Shown here in pieces: positions 34,350 to 44,452 of a stretch of DNA of 64,000 bases. The notes beneath the pieces were generated by a model. It had not been told where the DNA came from and searched no databases. It worked only from the letters and a program-made list of their open reading frames with translations. Location of the stretch: assembly GCF_010993745.1 (NCBI RefSeq), contig NZ_WOTN01000004.1, forward strand, positions 1,178,001 to 1,242,000. Reading direction: 5' to 3'. This DNA is from Fodinicola acaciae. GTDB lineage: Bacteria; Actinomycetota; Actinomycetes; Mycobacteriales; HKI-0501. The stretch's first letter is position 1. The number at the start of each line of letters is the position of its first letter. The translations under genes and the position numbers were made by a program.

Positions 34350-35348
34350 GTGGGACGACCGACGATCGAGGAGGTCGCGCTGCGGGCCGGGGTGTCCCGC
34401 GGCACCGCCTCGCGAGTGATCAACGGCGCCGCGCACGTCAGCGCGGACGCCCGGGAAAAGGTGCTGCGCGCGGTCGACGAGCTGCGATATGTGCCGAGCC
34501 GGGCCGCCCGATCTCTTGTGACACAGCGAAACGACACGGTCGCGCTGGCGATTTCCAACGTGGATCCGCGGCTGTTCAGCGACCATCCGTTCTTTTCCGA
34601 GGTGATCCTGGGGATCGACGAGGTGCTGGCAGAGGCCGACCTGGAGTTGACGCTGGTGCTCGGCACGTCACAAGCGGCCCGCGACCGGCTCAGCCGGCGA
34701 CTGAGCTCGCGCCGTGTCGACGGCGTGATGTTGTTGTCGTTGCATGGAAACGACCCGCTCTATTCGCTGGTCGAGCACGCCGACATCCCGATCGTCTTCG
34801 GTGGCAAGCCGCTGGGGATCGAGCCGGACCACTACGTCGACGCGGACAACCGAGGCGGCGCGCGGCAGGCCGTGGCGCACCTCGTACGCACCGGCCGGCG
34901 GCGGATCGCCACCATCACCGGTCCACAGGACATGGACGCCGCCGTGGCCCGCTTCAACGGATTCCGTGACGCGCTCGGCGAAGCACGGCTGGAGGACCAC
35001 CGCGTCGCGTACGGGGATTTCAGCGAAGCCAGCGCAAGCGCGGCGATGGCCGAGCTGCTGGAGAGGTTTCCCGATCTCGACGCCGTTTTCGCCGCCGCCG
35101 ACGCGATGGCGGCCGCGGCGATGCGCGTACTCGCCGCGAACGGCCGGCGCGTCCCGGAGGATGTCGCCGTGGTCGGATTCGACGACCGACCGGCGGCGCT
35201 GCACCTTTCGCCGCCGCTGACCACCGTCCACCAGCCGATTCGCGCGCTGGGGACGGAAATGGCGCGAATGCTGGTCGCATTGGTCAACGGACGACCGGCC
35301 ACGTCGCTGATCCTGCCGACGCGGCTGGTCGTACGGGGCTCGGCATAA
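34350..35348 (+). CDS. LacI-family repressor, CebR-like
   Basis: A 332-residue protein; GTG 34350 has AAGG 7 bases upstream. HTH: PTIEEVALRAGVSRGTASRVINGAAHVS, then the hinge SRAARSLVTQRNDTVAL and a periplasmic-binding-protein-like ligand domain ending FDDRPAALHLSPPLTTV. The hinge/LVTQR and FGGKPLG segments resemble CebR of Streptomyces, which releases cellulose genes in response to cellobiose. CebR-type operators precede this gene and the GH12 gene at 36883-37638, supporting the same role. Confidence 0.85.
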   Translation: MGRPTIEEVALRAGVSRGTASRVINGAAHVSADAREKVLRAVDELRYVPSRAARSLVTQRNDTVALAISNVDPRLFSDHPFFSEVILGIDEVLAEADLELTLVLGTSQAARDRLSRRLSSRRVDGVMLLSLHGNDPLYSLVEHADIPIVFGGKPLGIEPDHYVDADNRGGARQAVAHLVRTGRRRIATITGPQDMDAAVARFNGFRDALGEARLEDHRVAYGDFSEASASAAMAELLERFPDLDAVFAAADAMAAAAMRVLAANGRRVPEDVAVVGFDDRPAALHLSPPLTTVHQPIRALGTEMARMLVALVNGRPATSLILPTRLVVRGSA

Positions 35349-35483
35349 CGGCTTTACAGGTCGCCAGCTGATCGGTAGCGTGGGCGCGTTCAGTTGATCT
35401 GTTCCCCAGAAGTGCGCCACAGAGTCGGGAACACGCTGTCCCAAGAGAGGGTCAGTCGCCAAGGGGTGGCAGGGAGTTTTGCC

Positions 35484-36896
35484 GTGCCCCGCGGTCGACA
35501 CATGACGTCTTCTACTGCTCATCTCACCGGTTTTCGCTGGCGTTGGCCAGCCTTACTCGTCATCCTCTGTGCGTCGGTGATGGACCAGGTGGACACCACG
35601 GTGACCGGCACGGCCGGGCCGGTGATCCGCGCGGACCTCGGCGGCGACCTGTCGGTGTTGCCGTGGCTGTCGGCCGGATACACGTTGCCGTTCGCGGTCC
35701 TGCTGGTCGTCGGCGGCCGGCTCGGCGACATCCACGGCCGGCGCCGGATGTTTCTGGTCGGCATGGCCGGTTTCACGCTCGCGTCGCTGGCCTGCGCGCT
35801 CGCGCCGTCAGCCGGCCTGCTGATCGGCGCGCGTGCCGTGCAGGGGGCCTTCGGTGCTTTGTTGATACCACAGGGATTCGGCATCGTGCGTACGGTGTTC
35901 GCGGCGCGCCAACTGGGACTGGCGATGAGCATGTTCGCGCCGTCCCTGGCCGCGGCGTCGGTGTGTGGACCGGTGCTGGCCGGAGCGCTGATCGGCGCCG
36001 ACCTCGCCGGCCTGGGCTGGCGGATGGTGTTTCTGGTCAACGTCCCGCCCGGCCTGCTGGCCATGGTCGGCGCGCTGGCGTTTCTGCCACGTACGCAGGT
36101 GCGCACGGTGGCGCGTCTCGACGTCGCCGGTGTGTCAGTGCTCGCGGTCGCGTCGACGCTGTTGGTCTGGCCGTTGGTGCAGGGCCGCGAGTGGGGCTGG
36201 CCGTGGTGGTGCCTGGTCATGATCGCCGCGGGACTGGCCGGCTTCGGAGTTTTCGCCGCACACCAACGTAAAACCCGCTGCCTGCCGGTGGTCGAGCCGA
36301 CGCTGTTGACCAACCGCGTCTTCGTGGCCGGTCTGGTCGTCGCGGTGGCCTTCTTCGCCGTCGTTGGTGGATTTCTGTTCGCAGCGGGGATGTTCCTGCA
36401 GTTGGGGTTGGGGCTGTCGCCGCTGCGGGCCGCGCTGACGACTGCGCCGCTGCCATTGGGCATCGTGGCCGCGGTGACCGCGTCTCGGTGGATTCGCGCG
36501 ACCAGACGAAAGTTGTTGCACGCCGGTATGACCGTCGTGGCGATTGGCGCAGCGGGCTTCGCTGGCACGGTCGTCCCGCTCGGACCACATCTGCCGCTCT
36601 GGGCTTTGGCGCCGTCGCTGGTGACGGTCGGCTTCGGCATGGGTCTGGTTTTCGGGCCTTTGTACGCGGTCATCCTGGCCGGTGTCGGCGAACACGAGCT
36701 CGGATCGGCATCCGGGACACTGTCGGCCATCCAGCAGTTTGGCGGTGCGTTGGGAATCTCCGTGCTAGCCACCGTCTATTTCACAATGGCCGACCCGATC
36801 GTCGCGGTGGCGATCGTCGCGGGGATCGCCACCCTGGCGATGGCCGGCACCCACGCGGCCGCATTCCTGCTGCCAAGAGAGGCTAGTCGACGGTGA
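35484..36896 (+). CDS. MFS drug exporter, DHA2-like
   Basis: A 470-residue protein. GTG 35484 follows AGGGAG; an ATG at 35502 is the alternative. Around fourteen hydrophobic helices; motif A in GGRLGDIHGRRRMFLVG and motif C-like SVCGPVLAGALIG. Proton-driven efflux of an unknown compound. It overlaps the convergent GH12 gene by 14 bases. Confidence 0.85.
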   Translation: MPRGRHMTSSTAHLTGFRWRWPALLVILCASVMDQVDTTVTGTAGPVIRADLGGDLSVLPWLSAGYTLPFAVLLVVGGRLGDIHGRRRMFLVGMAGFTLASLACALAPSAGLLIGARAVQGAFGALLIPQGFGIVRTVFAARQLGLAMSMFAPSLAAASVCGPVLAGALIGADLAGLGWRMVFLVNVPPGLLAMVGALAFLPRTQVRTVARLDVAGVSVLAVASTLLVWPLVQGREWGWPWWCLVMIAAGLAGFGVFAAHQRKTRCLPVVEPTLLTNRVFVAGLVVAVAFFAVVGGFLFAAGMFLQLGLGLSPLRAALTTAPLPLGIVAAVTASRWIRATRRKLLHAGMTVVAIGAAGFAGTVVPLGPHLPLWALAPSLVTVGFGMGLVFGPLYAVILAGVGEHELGSASGTLSAIQQFGGALGISVLATVYFTMADPIVAVAIVAGIATLAMAGTHAAAFLLPREASRR

Positions 36897-37638
36897 CCGA
36901 GAAGGAGTTGGTGGCTAGGCCGGTGCCGCCTTTCCACAGCTCGAACCCGGCCTCGACGTCGATCAGCCACCAGGAATCCTGGATATAGCCACGATTCACC
37001 GAGTCGCGCGTCACGCCGTAGAGGTCGAGGCCGGTCACCGAGGTCCGCGGCGTGGTCAGCGCGTACGAGACCAGGTTCCAGCCGGCCTGCCGGCCAAACC
37101 ACACGTCGTACGTGAGTCCGCCGATCGTCACGGTCGCGACCTTGGATCCGGCCGGGCCGACGTTTCCGTTGTGTGCCAGCCAGATCATGATCTCGGTGCC
37201 GTCGGGTTGGCCGCCGGTCGAGGAAGTCTGGTTGAACCAGATGTCGTAGGCCACGTCGTACACGTTGCTGCCGCCAGGCTGCGTGGTGCTCCAGCTGGTC
37301 CGCACTTTTCCGCTGTTCAGGCCGGAAACCTGGATCGGAAGGCCGCTGTTGGCCGTGCAGGCACCCCAGTGGCATCCCTTGAAGATCGACGGATAGCCGG
37401 CCGGCGGCTGGCCGGTGGGGCTGTCCATCGACGAGCTTGTCACCGTGAAGTCCGCGCCGCCGGAGGTGCTGATGCACTGCGGTGCGCTCGAGTTCCACTC
37501 ATTGTTTTGCACGACGTACGCGCCGCCGGCGACGGTCGCGGTCTCCGACTCGCACAACGTGGTCGCCGCGTTGGCAGGTGTCGCCACCAACGCGCTGGCC
37601 GCGACGGCGAGCGCGACCAGCGTGATCCGTACACCCAT
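36883..37638 (-). CDS. secreted GH12 endoglucanase
   Basis: A 251-residue protein with a Sec signal peptide ending in TPANA-A (about residue 24) and no extra binding domain. The GH12 fold is shown by NEWNSS, VYDVAYDIWFN, nucleophile E149 in GTEIMIWL, VWFGRQAGWN and acid/base E233 in VEAGFELWKG. It hydrolyses beta-1,4-glucan (cellulose, mixed-linkage glucan or xyloglucan). A perfect CebR-type operator lies 17 bases upstream, tying expression to cellobiose through the neighbouring repressor. Confidence 0.92.
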   Translation of the reverse strand: MGVRITLVALAVAASALVATPANAATTLCESETATVAGGAYVVQNNEWNSSAPQCISTSGGADFTVTSSSMDSPTGQPPAGYPSIFKGCHWGACTANSGLPIQVSGLNSGKVRTSWSTTQPGGSNVYDVAYDIWFNQTSSTGGQPDGTEIMIWLAHNGNVGPAGSKVATVTIGGLTYDVWFGRQAGWNLVSYALTTPRTSVTGLDLYGVTRDSVNRGYIQDSWWLIDVEAGFELWKGGTGLATNSFSVTVD

Positions 37639-37654
37639 CGTCGGACTCCTCTCA

Positions 37655-37668
37655 TGGGAGCGCTCCCA
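37655..37668 (-). promoter_or_regulatory. perfect CebR-type operator before the GH12 gene
   Basis: TGGGAGCGCTCCCA, a perfect 14-bp palindrome identical to the known CebR box of Streptomyces, between the promoter region and the GH12 start. Confidence 0.85.
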
Positions 37669-37791
37669 AGGTCGCCGTCACGCTAACACCGTCCGGAAAG
37701 CCCCACAAGGGCCGCTTTCGGCGTGACGGCGGTCGCATTTGCCAGCGGCGGATGCCGGGGGAGGATCATCAGAGGGACGAGAGGAGCGCGG

Positions 37792-38334
37792 GTGGCTGCG
37801 TATGTGACGGCGGTGAGCGTCGACGGCGGACACAACTTCAGCAAGCCGGCGGTCGAGCAGATCCGGCTGCTCGAAGGCCTCGGCGTCGAAGGCGACGCGC
37901 ATCTGGGAGTGACCGTGCGGCACCGGTCACGGGTGGCGCGGGACCCTAGCCAACCGAATCTGCGGCAGGTGCACCTGATCCACTCGGAACTGCACGACGA
38001 GCTGCGGCCGCGCGGATTCGATGTGAAACCCGGAGAGCTGGGGGAAAACGTCACCACTCGCGGCCTCGACGTGCTCGCGCTGCCGACCGGGACCCGTTTG
38101 CACATCGGGAAAACCGCGATCATCGAGGTGACCGGCCTGCGTAACCCCTGCGTGCAGATCGACAATTTCCAGCGTGGTCTGATGAAGGCGGTGCTCGGCC
38201 GCGACGCGGCCGGCGAGCTGATCCGCAAGGCCGGCGTGATGAGCGTCGTACGCGCCGGTGGTGACGTGCGGCCGGGCGACGGCATCGACATCGAGCTGCC
38301 GCCGCGGCCGCACGAGCCGCTGCGTCCGGTTTAG
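37792..38334 (+). CDS. MOSC-domain protein
   Basis: A 180-residue protein starting GTG 37792 (GAGGAG upstream). MOSC features: the N-terminal strand [40 protein letters not shown] and the conserved cysteine in [16 protein letters not shown] domains bind molybdenum cofactor or sulfur and often act in resistance to N-hydroxylated compounds. It stands alone; its stop overlaps the convergent DsbA-like gene. Confidence 0.9.
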   Translation: MAAYVTAVSVDGGHNFSKPAVEQIRLLEGLGVEGDAHLGVTVRHRSRVARDPSQPNLRQVHLIHSELHDELRPRGFDVKPGELGENVTTRGLDVLALPTGTRLHIGKTAIIEVTGLRNPCVQIDNFQRGLMKAVLGRDAAGELIRKAGVMSVVRAGGDVRPGDGIDIELPPRPHEPLRPV

Positions 38335-38933
38335 CGGAAGTCGAGCTCGCCGGTGCGCGTACGCTTCAACTCGAAGAAGTTGGGGAAGCGCGCGAGCGCG
38401 ACGGCGCCGTCGAAAACAGTGAGCGCGTCCTCGCCTTTCGGGATGGAGTTGAGCACCGGCCCGAAAAACGCGACGCCGTCGACATGGATGGTCGGCGTGC
38501 CCACGTCCAGGCCGACCGGATCCATGCCTTCGTAATGGCTTTTCCGCAGCGCTTCGTCATATTCGGTGGAGTCGGCAGCCTCGATGAGCTCCGGATGTCC
38601 GATCGCGTCCAACGCCGCGACAACGACGGCGCGGCGGTCGCGCATGCCGTTGTTGTGATAGCGCACGCCAAACTCGGTGTAGTAGTCGCGTACGGCTTGG
38701 TCACCTTCGCGCAGCGCCAACGCGGTCGCCACCCGCACCGGGCCCCAACCCTCCGGGATGCGCGCTTTCCGTTCCTCGGAAAGGTCGTCGCGGCGGCTGT
38801 TGAGCTCGGACAGGCTCATCACCCGGAACCGTAGGTCGACCGGACGCTGCTTCTCCACCTCCAGGATCCACCGCGAGGTGATCCAGGCGTACGGACAGAC
38901 CGGGTCGAAATAGAAGTCCACCTTGACCGTCAT
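38331..38933 (-). CDS. DsbA-family protein, Rv2466c-like
   Basis: A 200-residue thioredoxin-fold protein. [22 protein letters not shown] begins the fold, and [21 protein letters not shown] carries the cis-Pro region. Mycobacterial Rv2466c is a mycothiol-dependent reductase with a CPWC site; here only the first cysteine is present (CPYA), a one-cysteine variant common in FrnE-like members. Confidence 0.8.
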   Translation of the reverse strand: MTVKVDFYFDPVCPYAWITSRWILEVEKQRPVDLRFRVMSLSELNSRRDDLSEERKARIPEGWGPVRVATALALREGDQAVRDYYTEFGVRYHNNGMRDRRAVVVAALDAIGHPELIEAADSTEYDEALRKSHYEGMDPVGLDVGTPTIHVDGVAFFGPVLNSIPKGEDALTVFDGAVALARFPNFFELKRTRTGELDFR

Positions 38934-39020
38934 GCGGACTCCATGATCTCGGCGAGCAGTTCCTAGGATGGTAACCGGGCCGGCTGGTCAGAGCCGGGGC
39001 GAGCACGGAAATCCGCGCCG

Positions 39021-42000
39021 TCACCCCACTCCGATGGCGAAGACGTGCATCGCGGTGGAATGTCCCTGCGAACCGGCGCTGATCGCCGGCAGCCGGACGG
39101 CGACGACCTGCTTCGAGGCGTCGATCGGTGCGGTGGCGGCGAAAACATGGACAGTGTGGTCATAGTGGCCGGTCGGGCTGTTGAGATATGGCAGGTTGGC
39201 GACCGCGATGTTGGAGCCACCGGCGTCGAACCAGAAGTCGTCCAGGCCGATCGTGACCGTTTGGCTGCTGCCATCGGCGTAAAACACCGTGGCGAGGCCG
39301 CGTGGACTGCCGGAGTTGCTCGCGCCGAGGAACCCCAGCGAGGCCCCTTTGCCATTCAGCGCGATGATCTGGCCGTTCGCCGCGGTGTTGTCCGGTTGGC
39401 CTGCCGCCGCCGACGGCCAGCCGTAGGCGATGTTGCCAGACCGTACGCTCGCACCGGGTGCGAGGCCGGCGGCGGCCAGGGCCTGTGCGGAGAAACTGTA
39501 GCCGGCGCCGTCGAAATCGGCTGCGGTCGGCCGCGCGTCATCTGAGATTCCCTTGTTGTCGAAGGTGTCCGCGATTTTCGCGTACGGCACGGCGAAAGTC
39601 GCCGTCCCGGCGGTCGCCGCGCCGCTCTGGCTGGTCACCGTCGCGGCCACCTGATAGCTGCCGGTTGCCAGGTTTTCCGGCGCTCGTACGGTCCATCGCA
39701 CACTGGCCTGGCCGCCTGGCTTGATGTTGCCGGCGTCGACCACACCGTCCGGCGTCACCGACCAGCCGGTCGGCGCGGTGAGCCGCAGTTGTGTGCCGTT
39801 GGCCGCGGTGGCCGCGGTGTTGCTCACTTTTCCGGTCACCGTAAAGGATTCGCCGCCACGCAGGAGCTGCGTCGTGCCCGACAGTGCGAGATTCAGCTGG
39901 CCTGGCACGGCAGGAGAGCCGTAGGTGTGTGCGTTCCAGGCTGGCGCCGGCACTTGTGACACTGGCACGCCACCGGCGTACGCGCCGTATGGGACGAGTC
40001 TCACCGATCCCAGGCCGCCGCTGTTGTCGGCGCCGGTCACCGCGATGGCGATCGTGTTGTGGCCGTTGGCGTTGAGGATCCCCGGCGGCAGGCTGTAGGT
40101 GTGCTGCGGACCCAGATCGTTGGCATACAGGCCGAGCAGCCAGCCGTTGACGAAGATTTCCGCACGATAGCGGGAAACCGGATTGTCGTCGAGTCGGAGC
40201 CCGAGCGGGATGTCGGTGCCGGCCGGCAGATGGAGGTCGAAGCCGGCGCGATACCAACCGACGCCGGCCGGCAGCCCACGATCCTGCCAGTGATCCGGCA
40301 AAGCGGCCTTTTGCCAGCTGTCGTCCGGATATCCGGGCAGCGACCAGCCGTGCCGCTCGCCGTAGAGGCCGCCGGTGTTGAGCGGACCACGGGCGCGGTC
40401 GACCGGCTGCTCGCCGCCGAGGTTTCCCTGGATCTTCCAGCTGATCGTGGTCGCCGAGCCGGTGAGCTTGGCGGTCCGGATGCCGCGCGGGTTGAGAAAG
40501 GAGCCGCACGGTGCGCCGCATTCCTCGTGTCCGGCGTTATGGACGACGACCGACACGACGTTTTCCTTGCGCAGCAGGCCAGCTGGCAAGGTGAACGTAC
40601 GGCTGCCGCTCGCCTGGGTGCCGAGCAGCGCGCCGTTCAGCCACGCGGACCAGGTGCCGGCCGGTGAGCCGCCTTGGCCGTCGATGGTGATGCCGGCCGC
40701 GTTTCCGTTGAAGTGGCCGCGATACCAGACGTCACCGGTGTGGAAGCCGTAGTCGTCCGCGTAAAGCACCGGCAGGCTGCCAGGTGCGTTGGGGTTGTCG
40801 GTCGTCGTGTGGTCGGCCGCGAGCCAGCCGGAGTCGTCGAAATCCGGTTGCCGCTCGGTCGACTCGTACGCGAACTTCCAGTTGTCCAGCCGAGGCAACG
40901 TGACGGCCGGCGGTCCACCGGTCCGGAACGTGAGGCTGCCGTCGGCCTGCCGGGTTGCGCCTGTCGGCCGGTCGTTCCAGCTGACAGCACTGACGTTTGC
41001 CGGCGCGAAAACCTGCACATCGGTGGGCGCGCTGGTGTCACCGCGCAACCTGAGCAACCGGCCGCGTACGTCGGCGGAGCGGACCAGATAGGGGCCTCGC
41101 GTGAGCACCGGACCGTCCGGCCAGAACGTCAGCGCGTTTGTGGTGTCACCGAACAGAAGCCGCACCGGAGCGCGGCCACCGCCGCTGACCAGCACCTCAG
41201 TTAGTCCACTGTGGACGTAGTTGAGCCGCAGGTCGCCACGCGCCGGATCCCAGCTGCTGGCGGCCTTTCCGGCCAGCACCCGCACGTGTGGCTTGCCGGG
41301 ATAGCGGAGAACGGTCTCGCCGTCGGAGCCGTCCACGCCGTAGAACAACGCCATTCCCGGCGTGGCGGTGACGAGCTGAGAGGTGGAATACGCGAGCCGC
41401 TGATCGCCAAACCGGTAGTTGGCGACCAGCAGCTGCGAGTCGCGCCCGCCGACCGTGACCGCCGTGCCCGCCTGTTGCGGCACGGTGGGGTAGTCGTCGG
41501 TGGCGGTCGAGTCGTACGCGTCGATGCCGTCAACTGGCACGAATGTGCCGGAAGAGGCGGGATTCTTCGCGCCGGTCGCGACGATCGTGACGGTGTGCCG
41601 GCCGGTCAGTCCACGCGCCTGGTAGTAGATCTGTTGGTATTCCCTGTTTCCGGGCGCGTACGTGTCGACCGTCGCGACTTTCGCGCCGTCCAGGAAGATC
41701 TCCGCGATGCCGCCGTTGGATCCCTTGGCGCCGACGACGCGCACGGTGTTGGTGCCGAAGGTGAATGACGCGCTCGCGCCGGAAGCCGACGCGAACGACT
41801 CGGTGTTGCCGTAGTCGCCGGCGGTGTAGTTTTGCTTCGCGGCATGCGTCCAGTCACCGGCGTACGCGATCGCGTTGCCGGCGTCGTCGTTGCTGATCGC
41901 CGTCCGCGCGGCCAGGTCGACGGAAATGTGTGTCGTTTCCGGTGTGTTCGTGCGCGTGTCGGCATGGCGCAGCGTCAACAGCTGAAACCCGTCGTCCGGA

Positions 42001-43199
42001 TTTGCTCGACCGAGCACGGTCAACCCCGTCGACGTCGGTGGCCGGACGGCGAGCTGGTCGGTTTTGGTCAACGACGGCGCCGATCGCAGGAACTGCGCGA
42101 TCAGTTTCTGTTGGTTGTATTTGGTCTCCACCTGCCGCGACTCGCTGATCGCCGAGCCGTAGTCGTAGGAGGAATAGACGCAGGTGCACGGCAGGAAACC
42201 CCAGCTGGTGCCGCCGTAGGTCATGTAGAAATTCATCATCGTCGAGCCGGCGGCGATGCTGTTTCCGTAGTAAACCTTCTCGAACTGGTCGTTGGTCAGC
42301 TGCCGGCACTTGTCATAGCCGGCACCACCCCACGGATCGAACGCGCCGCCCTGGAACTCCGGAAAGAACAGCGGACTGTTCGGCGCGTAGTCGTGCAGGC
42401 CGAACTGGTCCTCGACCTGACCCGGCCAGACCGTCGGGTTGGAGCAGTCGAAACCGAGCGGATAGCGGTCGTGGCCGGGGAGCTGCACCGAGCCGGTGCC
42501 GTTGACGTAGTCGGTGTTGTTGTTTCCTGTCAACGGAACCGTGATGCCGTCCGCACGCATCTGCGCCTGCAGTGCGGCCATGTAGTCCCGGCCGTCGGCG
42601 GTGTCGGAGTTGTAGATCTCGTTTTCCACCTGGGTGGCGATCACCGTGCCGGTGCTGTCGGTCAGCTGGTGCGCGGCGATGATCGGGTCGATCGCGTGCA
42701 ACCATTCCTTTGCGTACGCGAGATATCGTGGGTCGGACGAGCGCGGCGTACCTGCCATCCTGGCCAGCCAGCCAGGAAATCCGCCGCCGTCGGCCTCCGC
42801 GTTGATATACGGACCAGGTCGCGCGATCACGTACAGGCCGGCGTTGGCCGCGTCGCGGAGAAACCGTCCCACGTCACGGATGCCGGAGAAGTCGTAGACT
42901 CCCGGCGCCGGCGAGGCGTATCCCCAGTCGAAATACGCGGTGACCGTGGTGAACCCGGCCGCACGCATTTTCGCCAGCACGTCCGGCCACAGGCTCGGGC
43001 TCGGCAGCCGGAACGGATGCACCTCGCCGGAGTAGACGAAGGTCCGCCGGCCGTCGATCGAGAGCGAGTAATGATCCCAGGTGATCGTGTGTTTCGGTGG
43101 GGCGGCAGCGGCCGCGAACGTGCCTGGAAGGAGCGCGCCGAACAGAAGCAGGATGACCGAGACGACCAGCGACCGTGAGCGCACACCACACCTCCGCAA
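39021..43199 (-). CDS. large secreted GH35 beta-galactosidase
   Basis: A 1,392-residue protein with a signal peptide (to about residue 32). The GH35 barrel includes SGEVHPFRLP, YFDWGYASP, GPYINAEADGGGFPGWL, acid/base near E194 in QVENEI and nucleophile near E281 in FFPEFQGGAF. Next come beta-sandwich domains (about 400-1000), including two galactose-binding-like jelly rolls, a NEW3-like alpha-galactosidase-associated domain near 1150-1220 (VTGKVSNTAATAANGTQ), and a C-terminal sandwich. It probably removes terminal galactose from plant polysaccharides outside the cell. No operator resembling the CebR box was seen upstream. Confidence 0.9.
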   Translation of the reverse strand: MRRCGVRSRSLVVSVILLLFGALLPGTFAAAAAPPKHTITWDHYSLSIDGRRTFVYSGEVHPFRLPSPSLWPDVLAKMRAAGFTTVTAYFDWGYASPAPGVYDFSGIRDVGRFLRDAANAGLYVIARPGPYINAEADGGGFPGWLARMAGTPRSSDPRYLAYAKEWLHAIDPIIAAHQLTDSTGTVIATQVENEIYNSDTADGRDYMAALQAQMRADGITVPLTGNNNTDYVNGTGSVQLPGHDRYPLGFDCSNPTVWPGQVEDQFGLHDYAPNSPLFFPEFQGGAFDPWGGAGYDKCRQLTNDQFEKVYYGNSIAAGSTMMNFYMTYGGTSWGFLPCTCVYSSYDYGSAISESRQVETKYNQQKLIAQFLRSAPSLTKTDQLAVRPPTSTGLTVLGRANPDDGFQLLTLRHADTRTNTPETTHISVDLAARTAISNDDAGNAIAYAGDWTHAAKQNYTAGDYGNTESFASASGASASFTFGTNTVRVVGAKGSNGGIAEIFLDGAKVATVDTYAPGNREYQQIYYQARGLTGRHTVTIVATGAKNPASSGTFVPVDGIDAYDSTATDDYPTVPQQAGTAVTVGGRDSQLLVANYRFGDQRLAYSTSQLVTATPGMALFYGVDGSDGETVLRYPGKPHVRVLAGKAASSWDPARGDLRLNYVHSGLTEVLVSGGGRAPVRLLFGDTTNALTFWPDGPVLTRGPYLVRSADVRGRLLRLRGDTSAPTDVQVFAPANVSAVSWNDRPTGATRQADGSLTFRTGGPPAVTLPRLDNWKFAYESTERQPDFDDSGWLAADHTTTDNPNAPGSLPVLYADDYGFHTGDVWYRGHFNGNAAGITIDGQGGSPAGTWSAWLNGALLGTQASGSRTFTLPAGLLRKENVVSVVVHNAGHEECGAPCGSFLNPRGIRTAKLTGSATTISWKIQGNLGGEQPVDRARGPLNTGGLYGERHGWSLPGYPDDSWQKAALPDHWQDRGLPAGVGWYRAGFDLHLPAGTDIPLGLRLDDNPVSRYRAEIFVNGWLLGLYANDLGPQHTYSLPPGILNANGHNTIAIAVTGADNSGGLGSVRLVPYGAYAGGVPVSQVPAPAWNAHTYGSPAVPGQLNLALSGTTQLLRGGESFTVTGKVSNTAATAANGTQLRLTAPTGWSVTPDGVVDAGNIKPGGQASVRWTVRAPENLATGSYQVAATVTSQSGAATAGTATFAVPYAKIADTFDNKGISDDARPTAADFDGAGYSFSAQALAAAGLAPGASVRSGNIAYGWPSAAAGQPDNTAANGQIIALNGKGASLGFLGASNSGSPRGLATVFYADGSSQTVTIGLDDFWFDAGGSNIAVANLPYLNSPTGHYDHTVHVFAATAPIDASKQVVAVRLPAISAGSQGHSTAMHVFAIGVG

Positions 43200-43255
43200 C
43201 GTCGGCCGAGGTGAATGCTAGGACGTTTTGTCCGGCACAATGTGGCCAGATGCGG

Positions 43256-43660
43256 TTAATATTTGCCGTTGAGTGGTTCTCGCCTTCCGGTCACCGTGCG
43301 ATGGCCGATCCGCCATCCGGCCTCGGTGCGCGTCGCGACGTCCTCGTAGGTCGCGCTGCCCGATGTGCCGTCGGCCTTGACCACGATCGCTTTGGACAGC
43401 ACGCGAACCTCGCCGTCGGACGACTCCGTGATGACCACATTGGTCACAAGGTGCGCGAGCGGGTTGCCGCTGCCGAGATCCAACGCGGCTTTCTTCAGCG
43501 CGGCGCGTCCGCGCAGCACGCCAAAGCCGACATCGCTCACGTCGTAGACGACGTCCTCGGTGAACAACTCGGTCATTCGATCCAGCTCACCCGCGTCGGC
43601 GTAATGGCCGTGCAGGTTGACCAAATCCGCGATCGCCACTCGGTCCTCGTACGTCAACAT
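43256..43660 (-). CDS. SnoaL/NTF2-like protein
   Basis: A 134-residue cone-shaped-fold protein of the SnoaL_4 type: YEDRVAIADLVNLHGHYADAGELDRMTELFTEDVVYDVS followed by strands TNVVITESSDGEVRV and SATYEDVATRTEAGWRIGHRTVTGR. Members are isomerases, hydratases or ligand binders; the substrate here is unknown. Confidence 0.85.
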   Translation of the reverse strand: MLTYEDRVAIADLVNLHGHYADAGELDRMTELFTEDVVYDVSDVGFGVLRGRAALKKAALDLGSGNPLAHLVTNVVITESSDGEVRVLSKAIVVKADGTSGSATYEDVATRTEAGWRIGHRTVTGRREPLNGKY

Positions 43661-43918
43661 CGCCTCTCCAGTTATCCGGGGACATCCCCGTTTATATCAC
43701 GAGTCGGTTCGGTCGCGATCCATTTGCGACTCACCGTCCAGCGATGACCGATGACGGCGGCACCTCTGGTCACGTGCGCGAGATCGTCAAGGTGATGTCC
43801 GTGGTGTCGCTGGATTGGCTGGATCGTGACGGTTTCGACCGGTCGGTGCGCTCGACTATCCGGAGACGGCATTTTGGAGCCGTGGCGGCCAACAGCTGCC
43901 ACGGCTTACAAACACGGC

Positions 43919-44209
43919 TTAGTTCGAGTGGTACGTATACGTGCCGTTGTGGTTGTTGTAGGCGTCGTACGTGTGGCCGGTCGATGTCGTCTCGTGCACG
44001 TCGTTGACCGTGCCGTTGGCGTCGATGTTCGCGCTGGCGCTGTTGCCGTGGGTGTCGTAGGCCGTCACGTGCTGCGATCCGTCGGCGTGGATGCTGTCGT
44101 GCGCGTAGGTGCCGTCCACGCCATATTCATAGACATCCGCGCTGCCGTCGGCGTGCTCGTACACGTGATATTCGTTGCCGTGGCTGTCGTACTCGGTGTG
44201 TTCGGTCAT
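43919..44209 (-). CDS. His/Tyr-rich repeat protein
   Basis: A 96-residue hydrophilic protein, GGGGAGTGG before ATG 44209. It consists of about eight near-repeats of 10-11 residues with the pattern aromatic/H-x-D/A-x-x-G-x-x-x-V (YDSHGNEYHVY, EHADGSADVYEY, IHADGSQHVTA, YDTHGNSAS, IDANGTVND, YNNHNGTYTY). There are 12 histidines and no cysteine. No signal peptide is visible. Could bind metal or form a small beta-solenoid; unknown. Confidence 0.6.
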   Translation of the reverse strand: MTEHTEYDSHGNEYHVYEHADGSADVYEYGVDGTYAHDSIHADGSQHVTAYDTHGNSASANIDANGTVNDVHETTSTGHTYDAYNNHNGTYTYHSN

Positions 44210-44452
44210 TTCCACTCCCCAGTAGTCTCCGCCGCCGTGGCGGTTCGGCTGAGGAACGGGTGTCCGACGCGCCGGGTTCCACACGGCGACATTTTCACCC
44301 ACAGGTCGGGATGGGTGCCGACTTTGGTCGGAGCGGCACCTGGCGAACGGAAAACGCCAGCACGCCATCGGCCTGTCGCGGCGCATGCGAGAAAATTCGC
44401 GCGACGGCGGATCAGATCCGCCGCCGGCTCCGGCAACGACGATGGACGGTGG

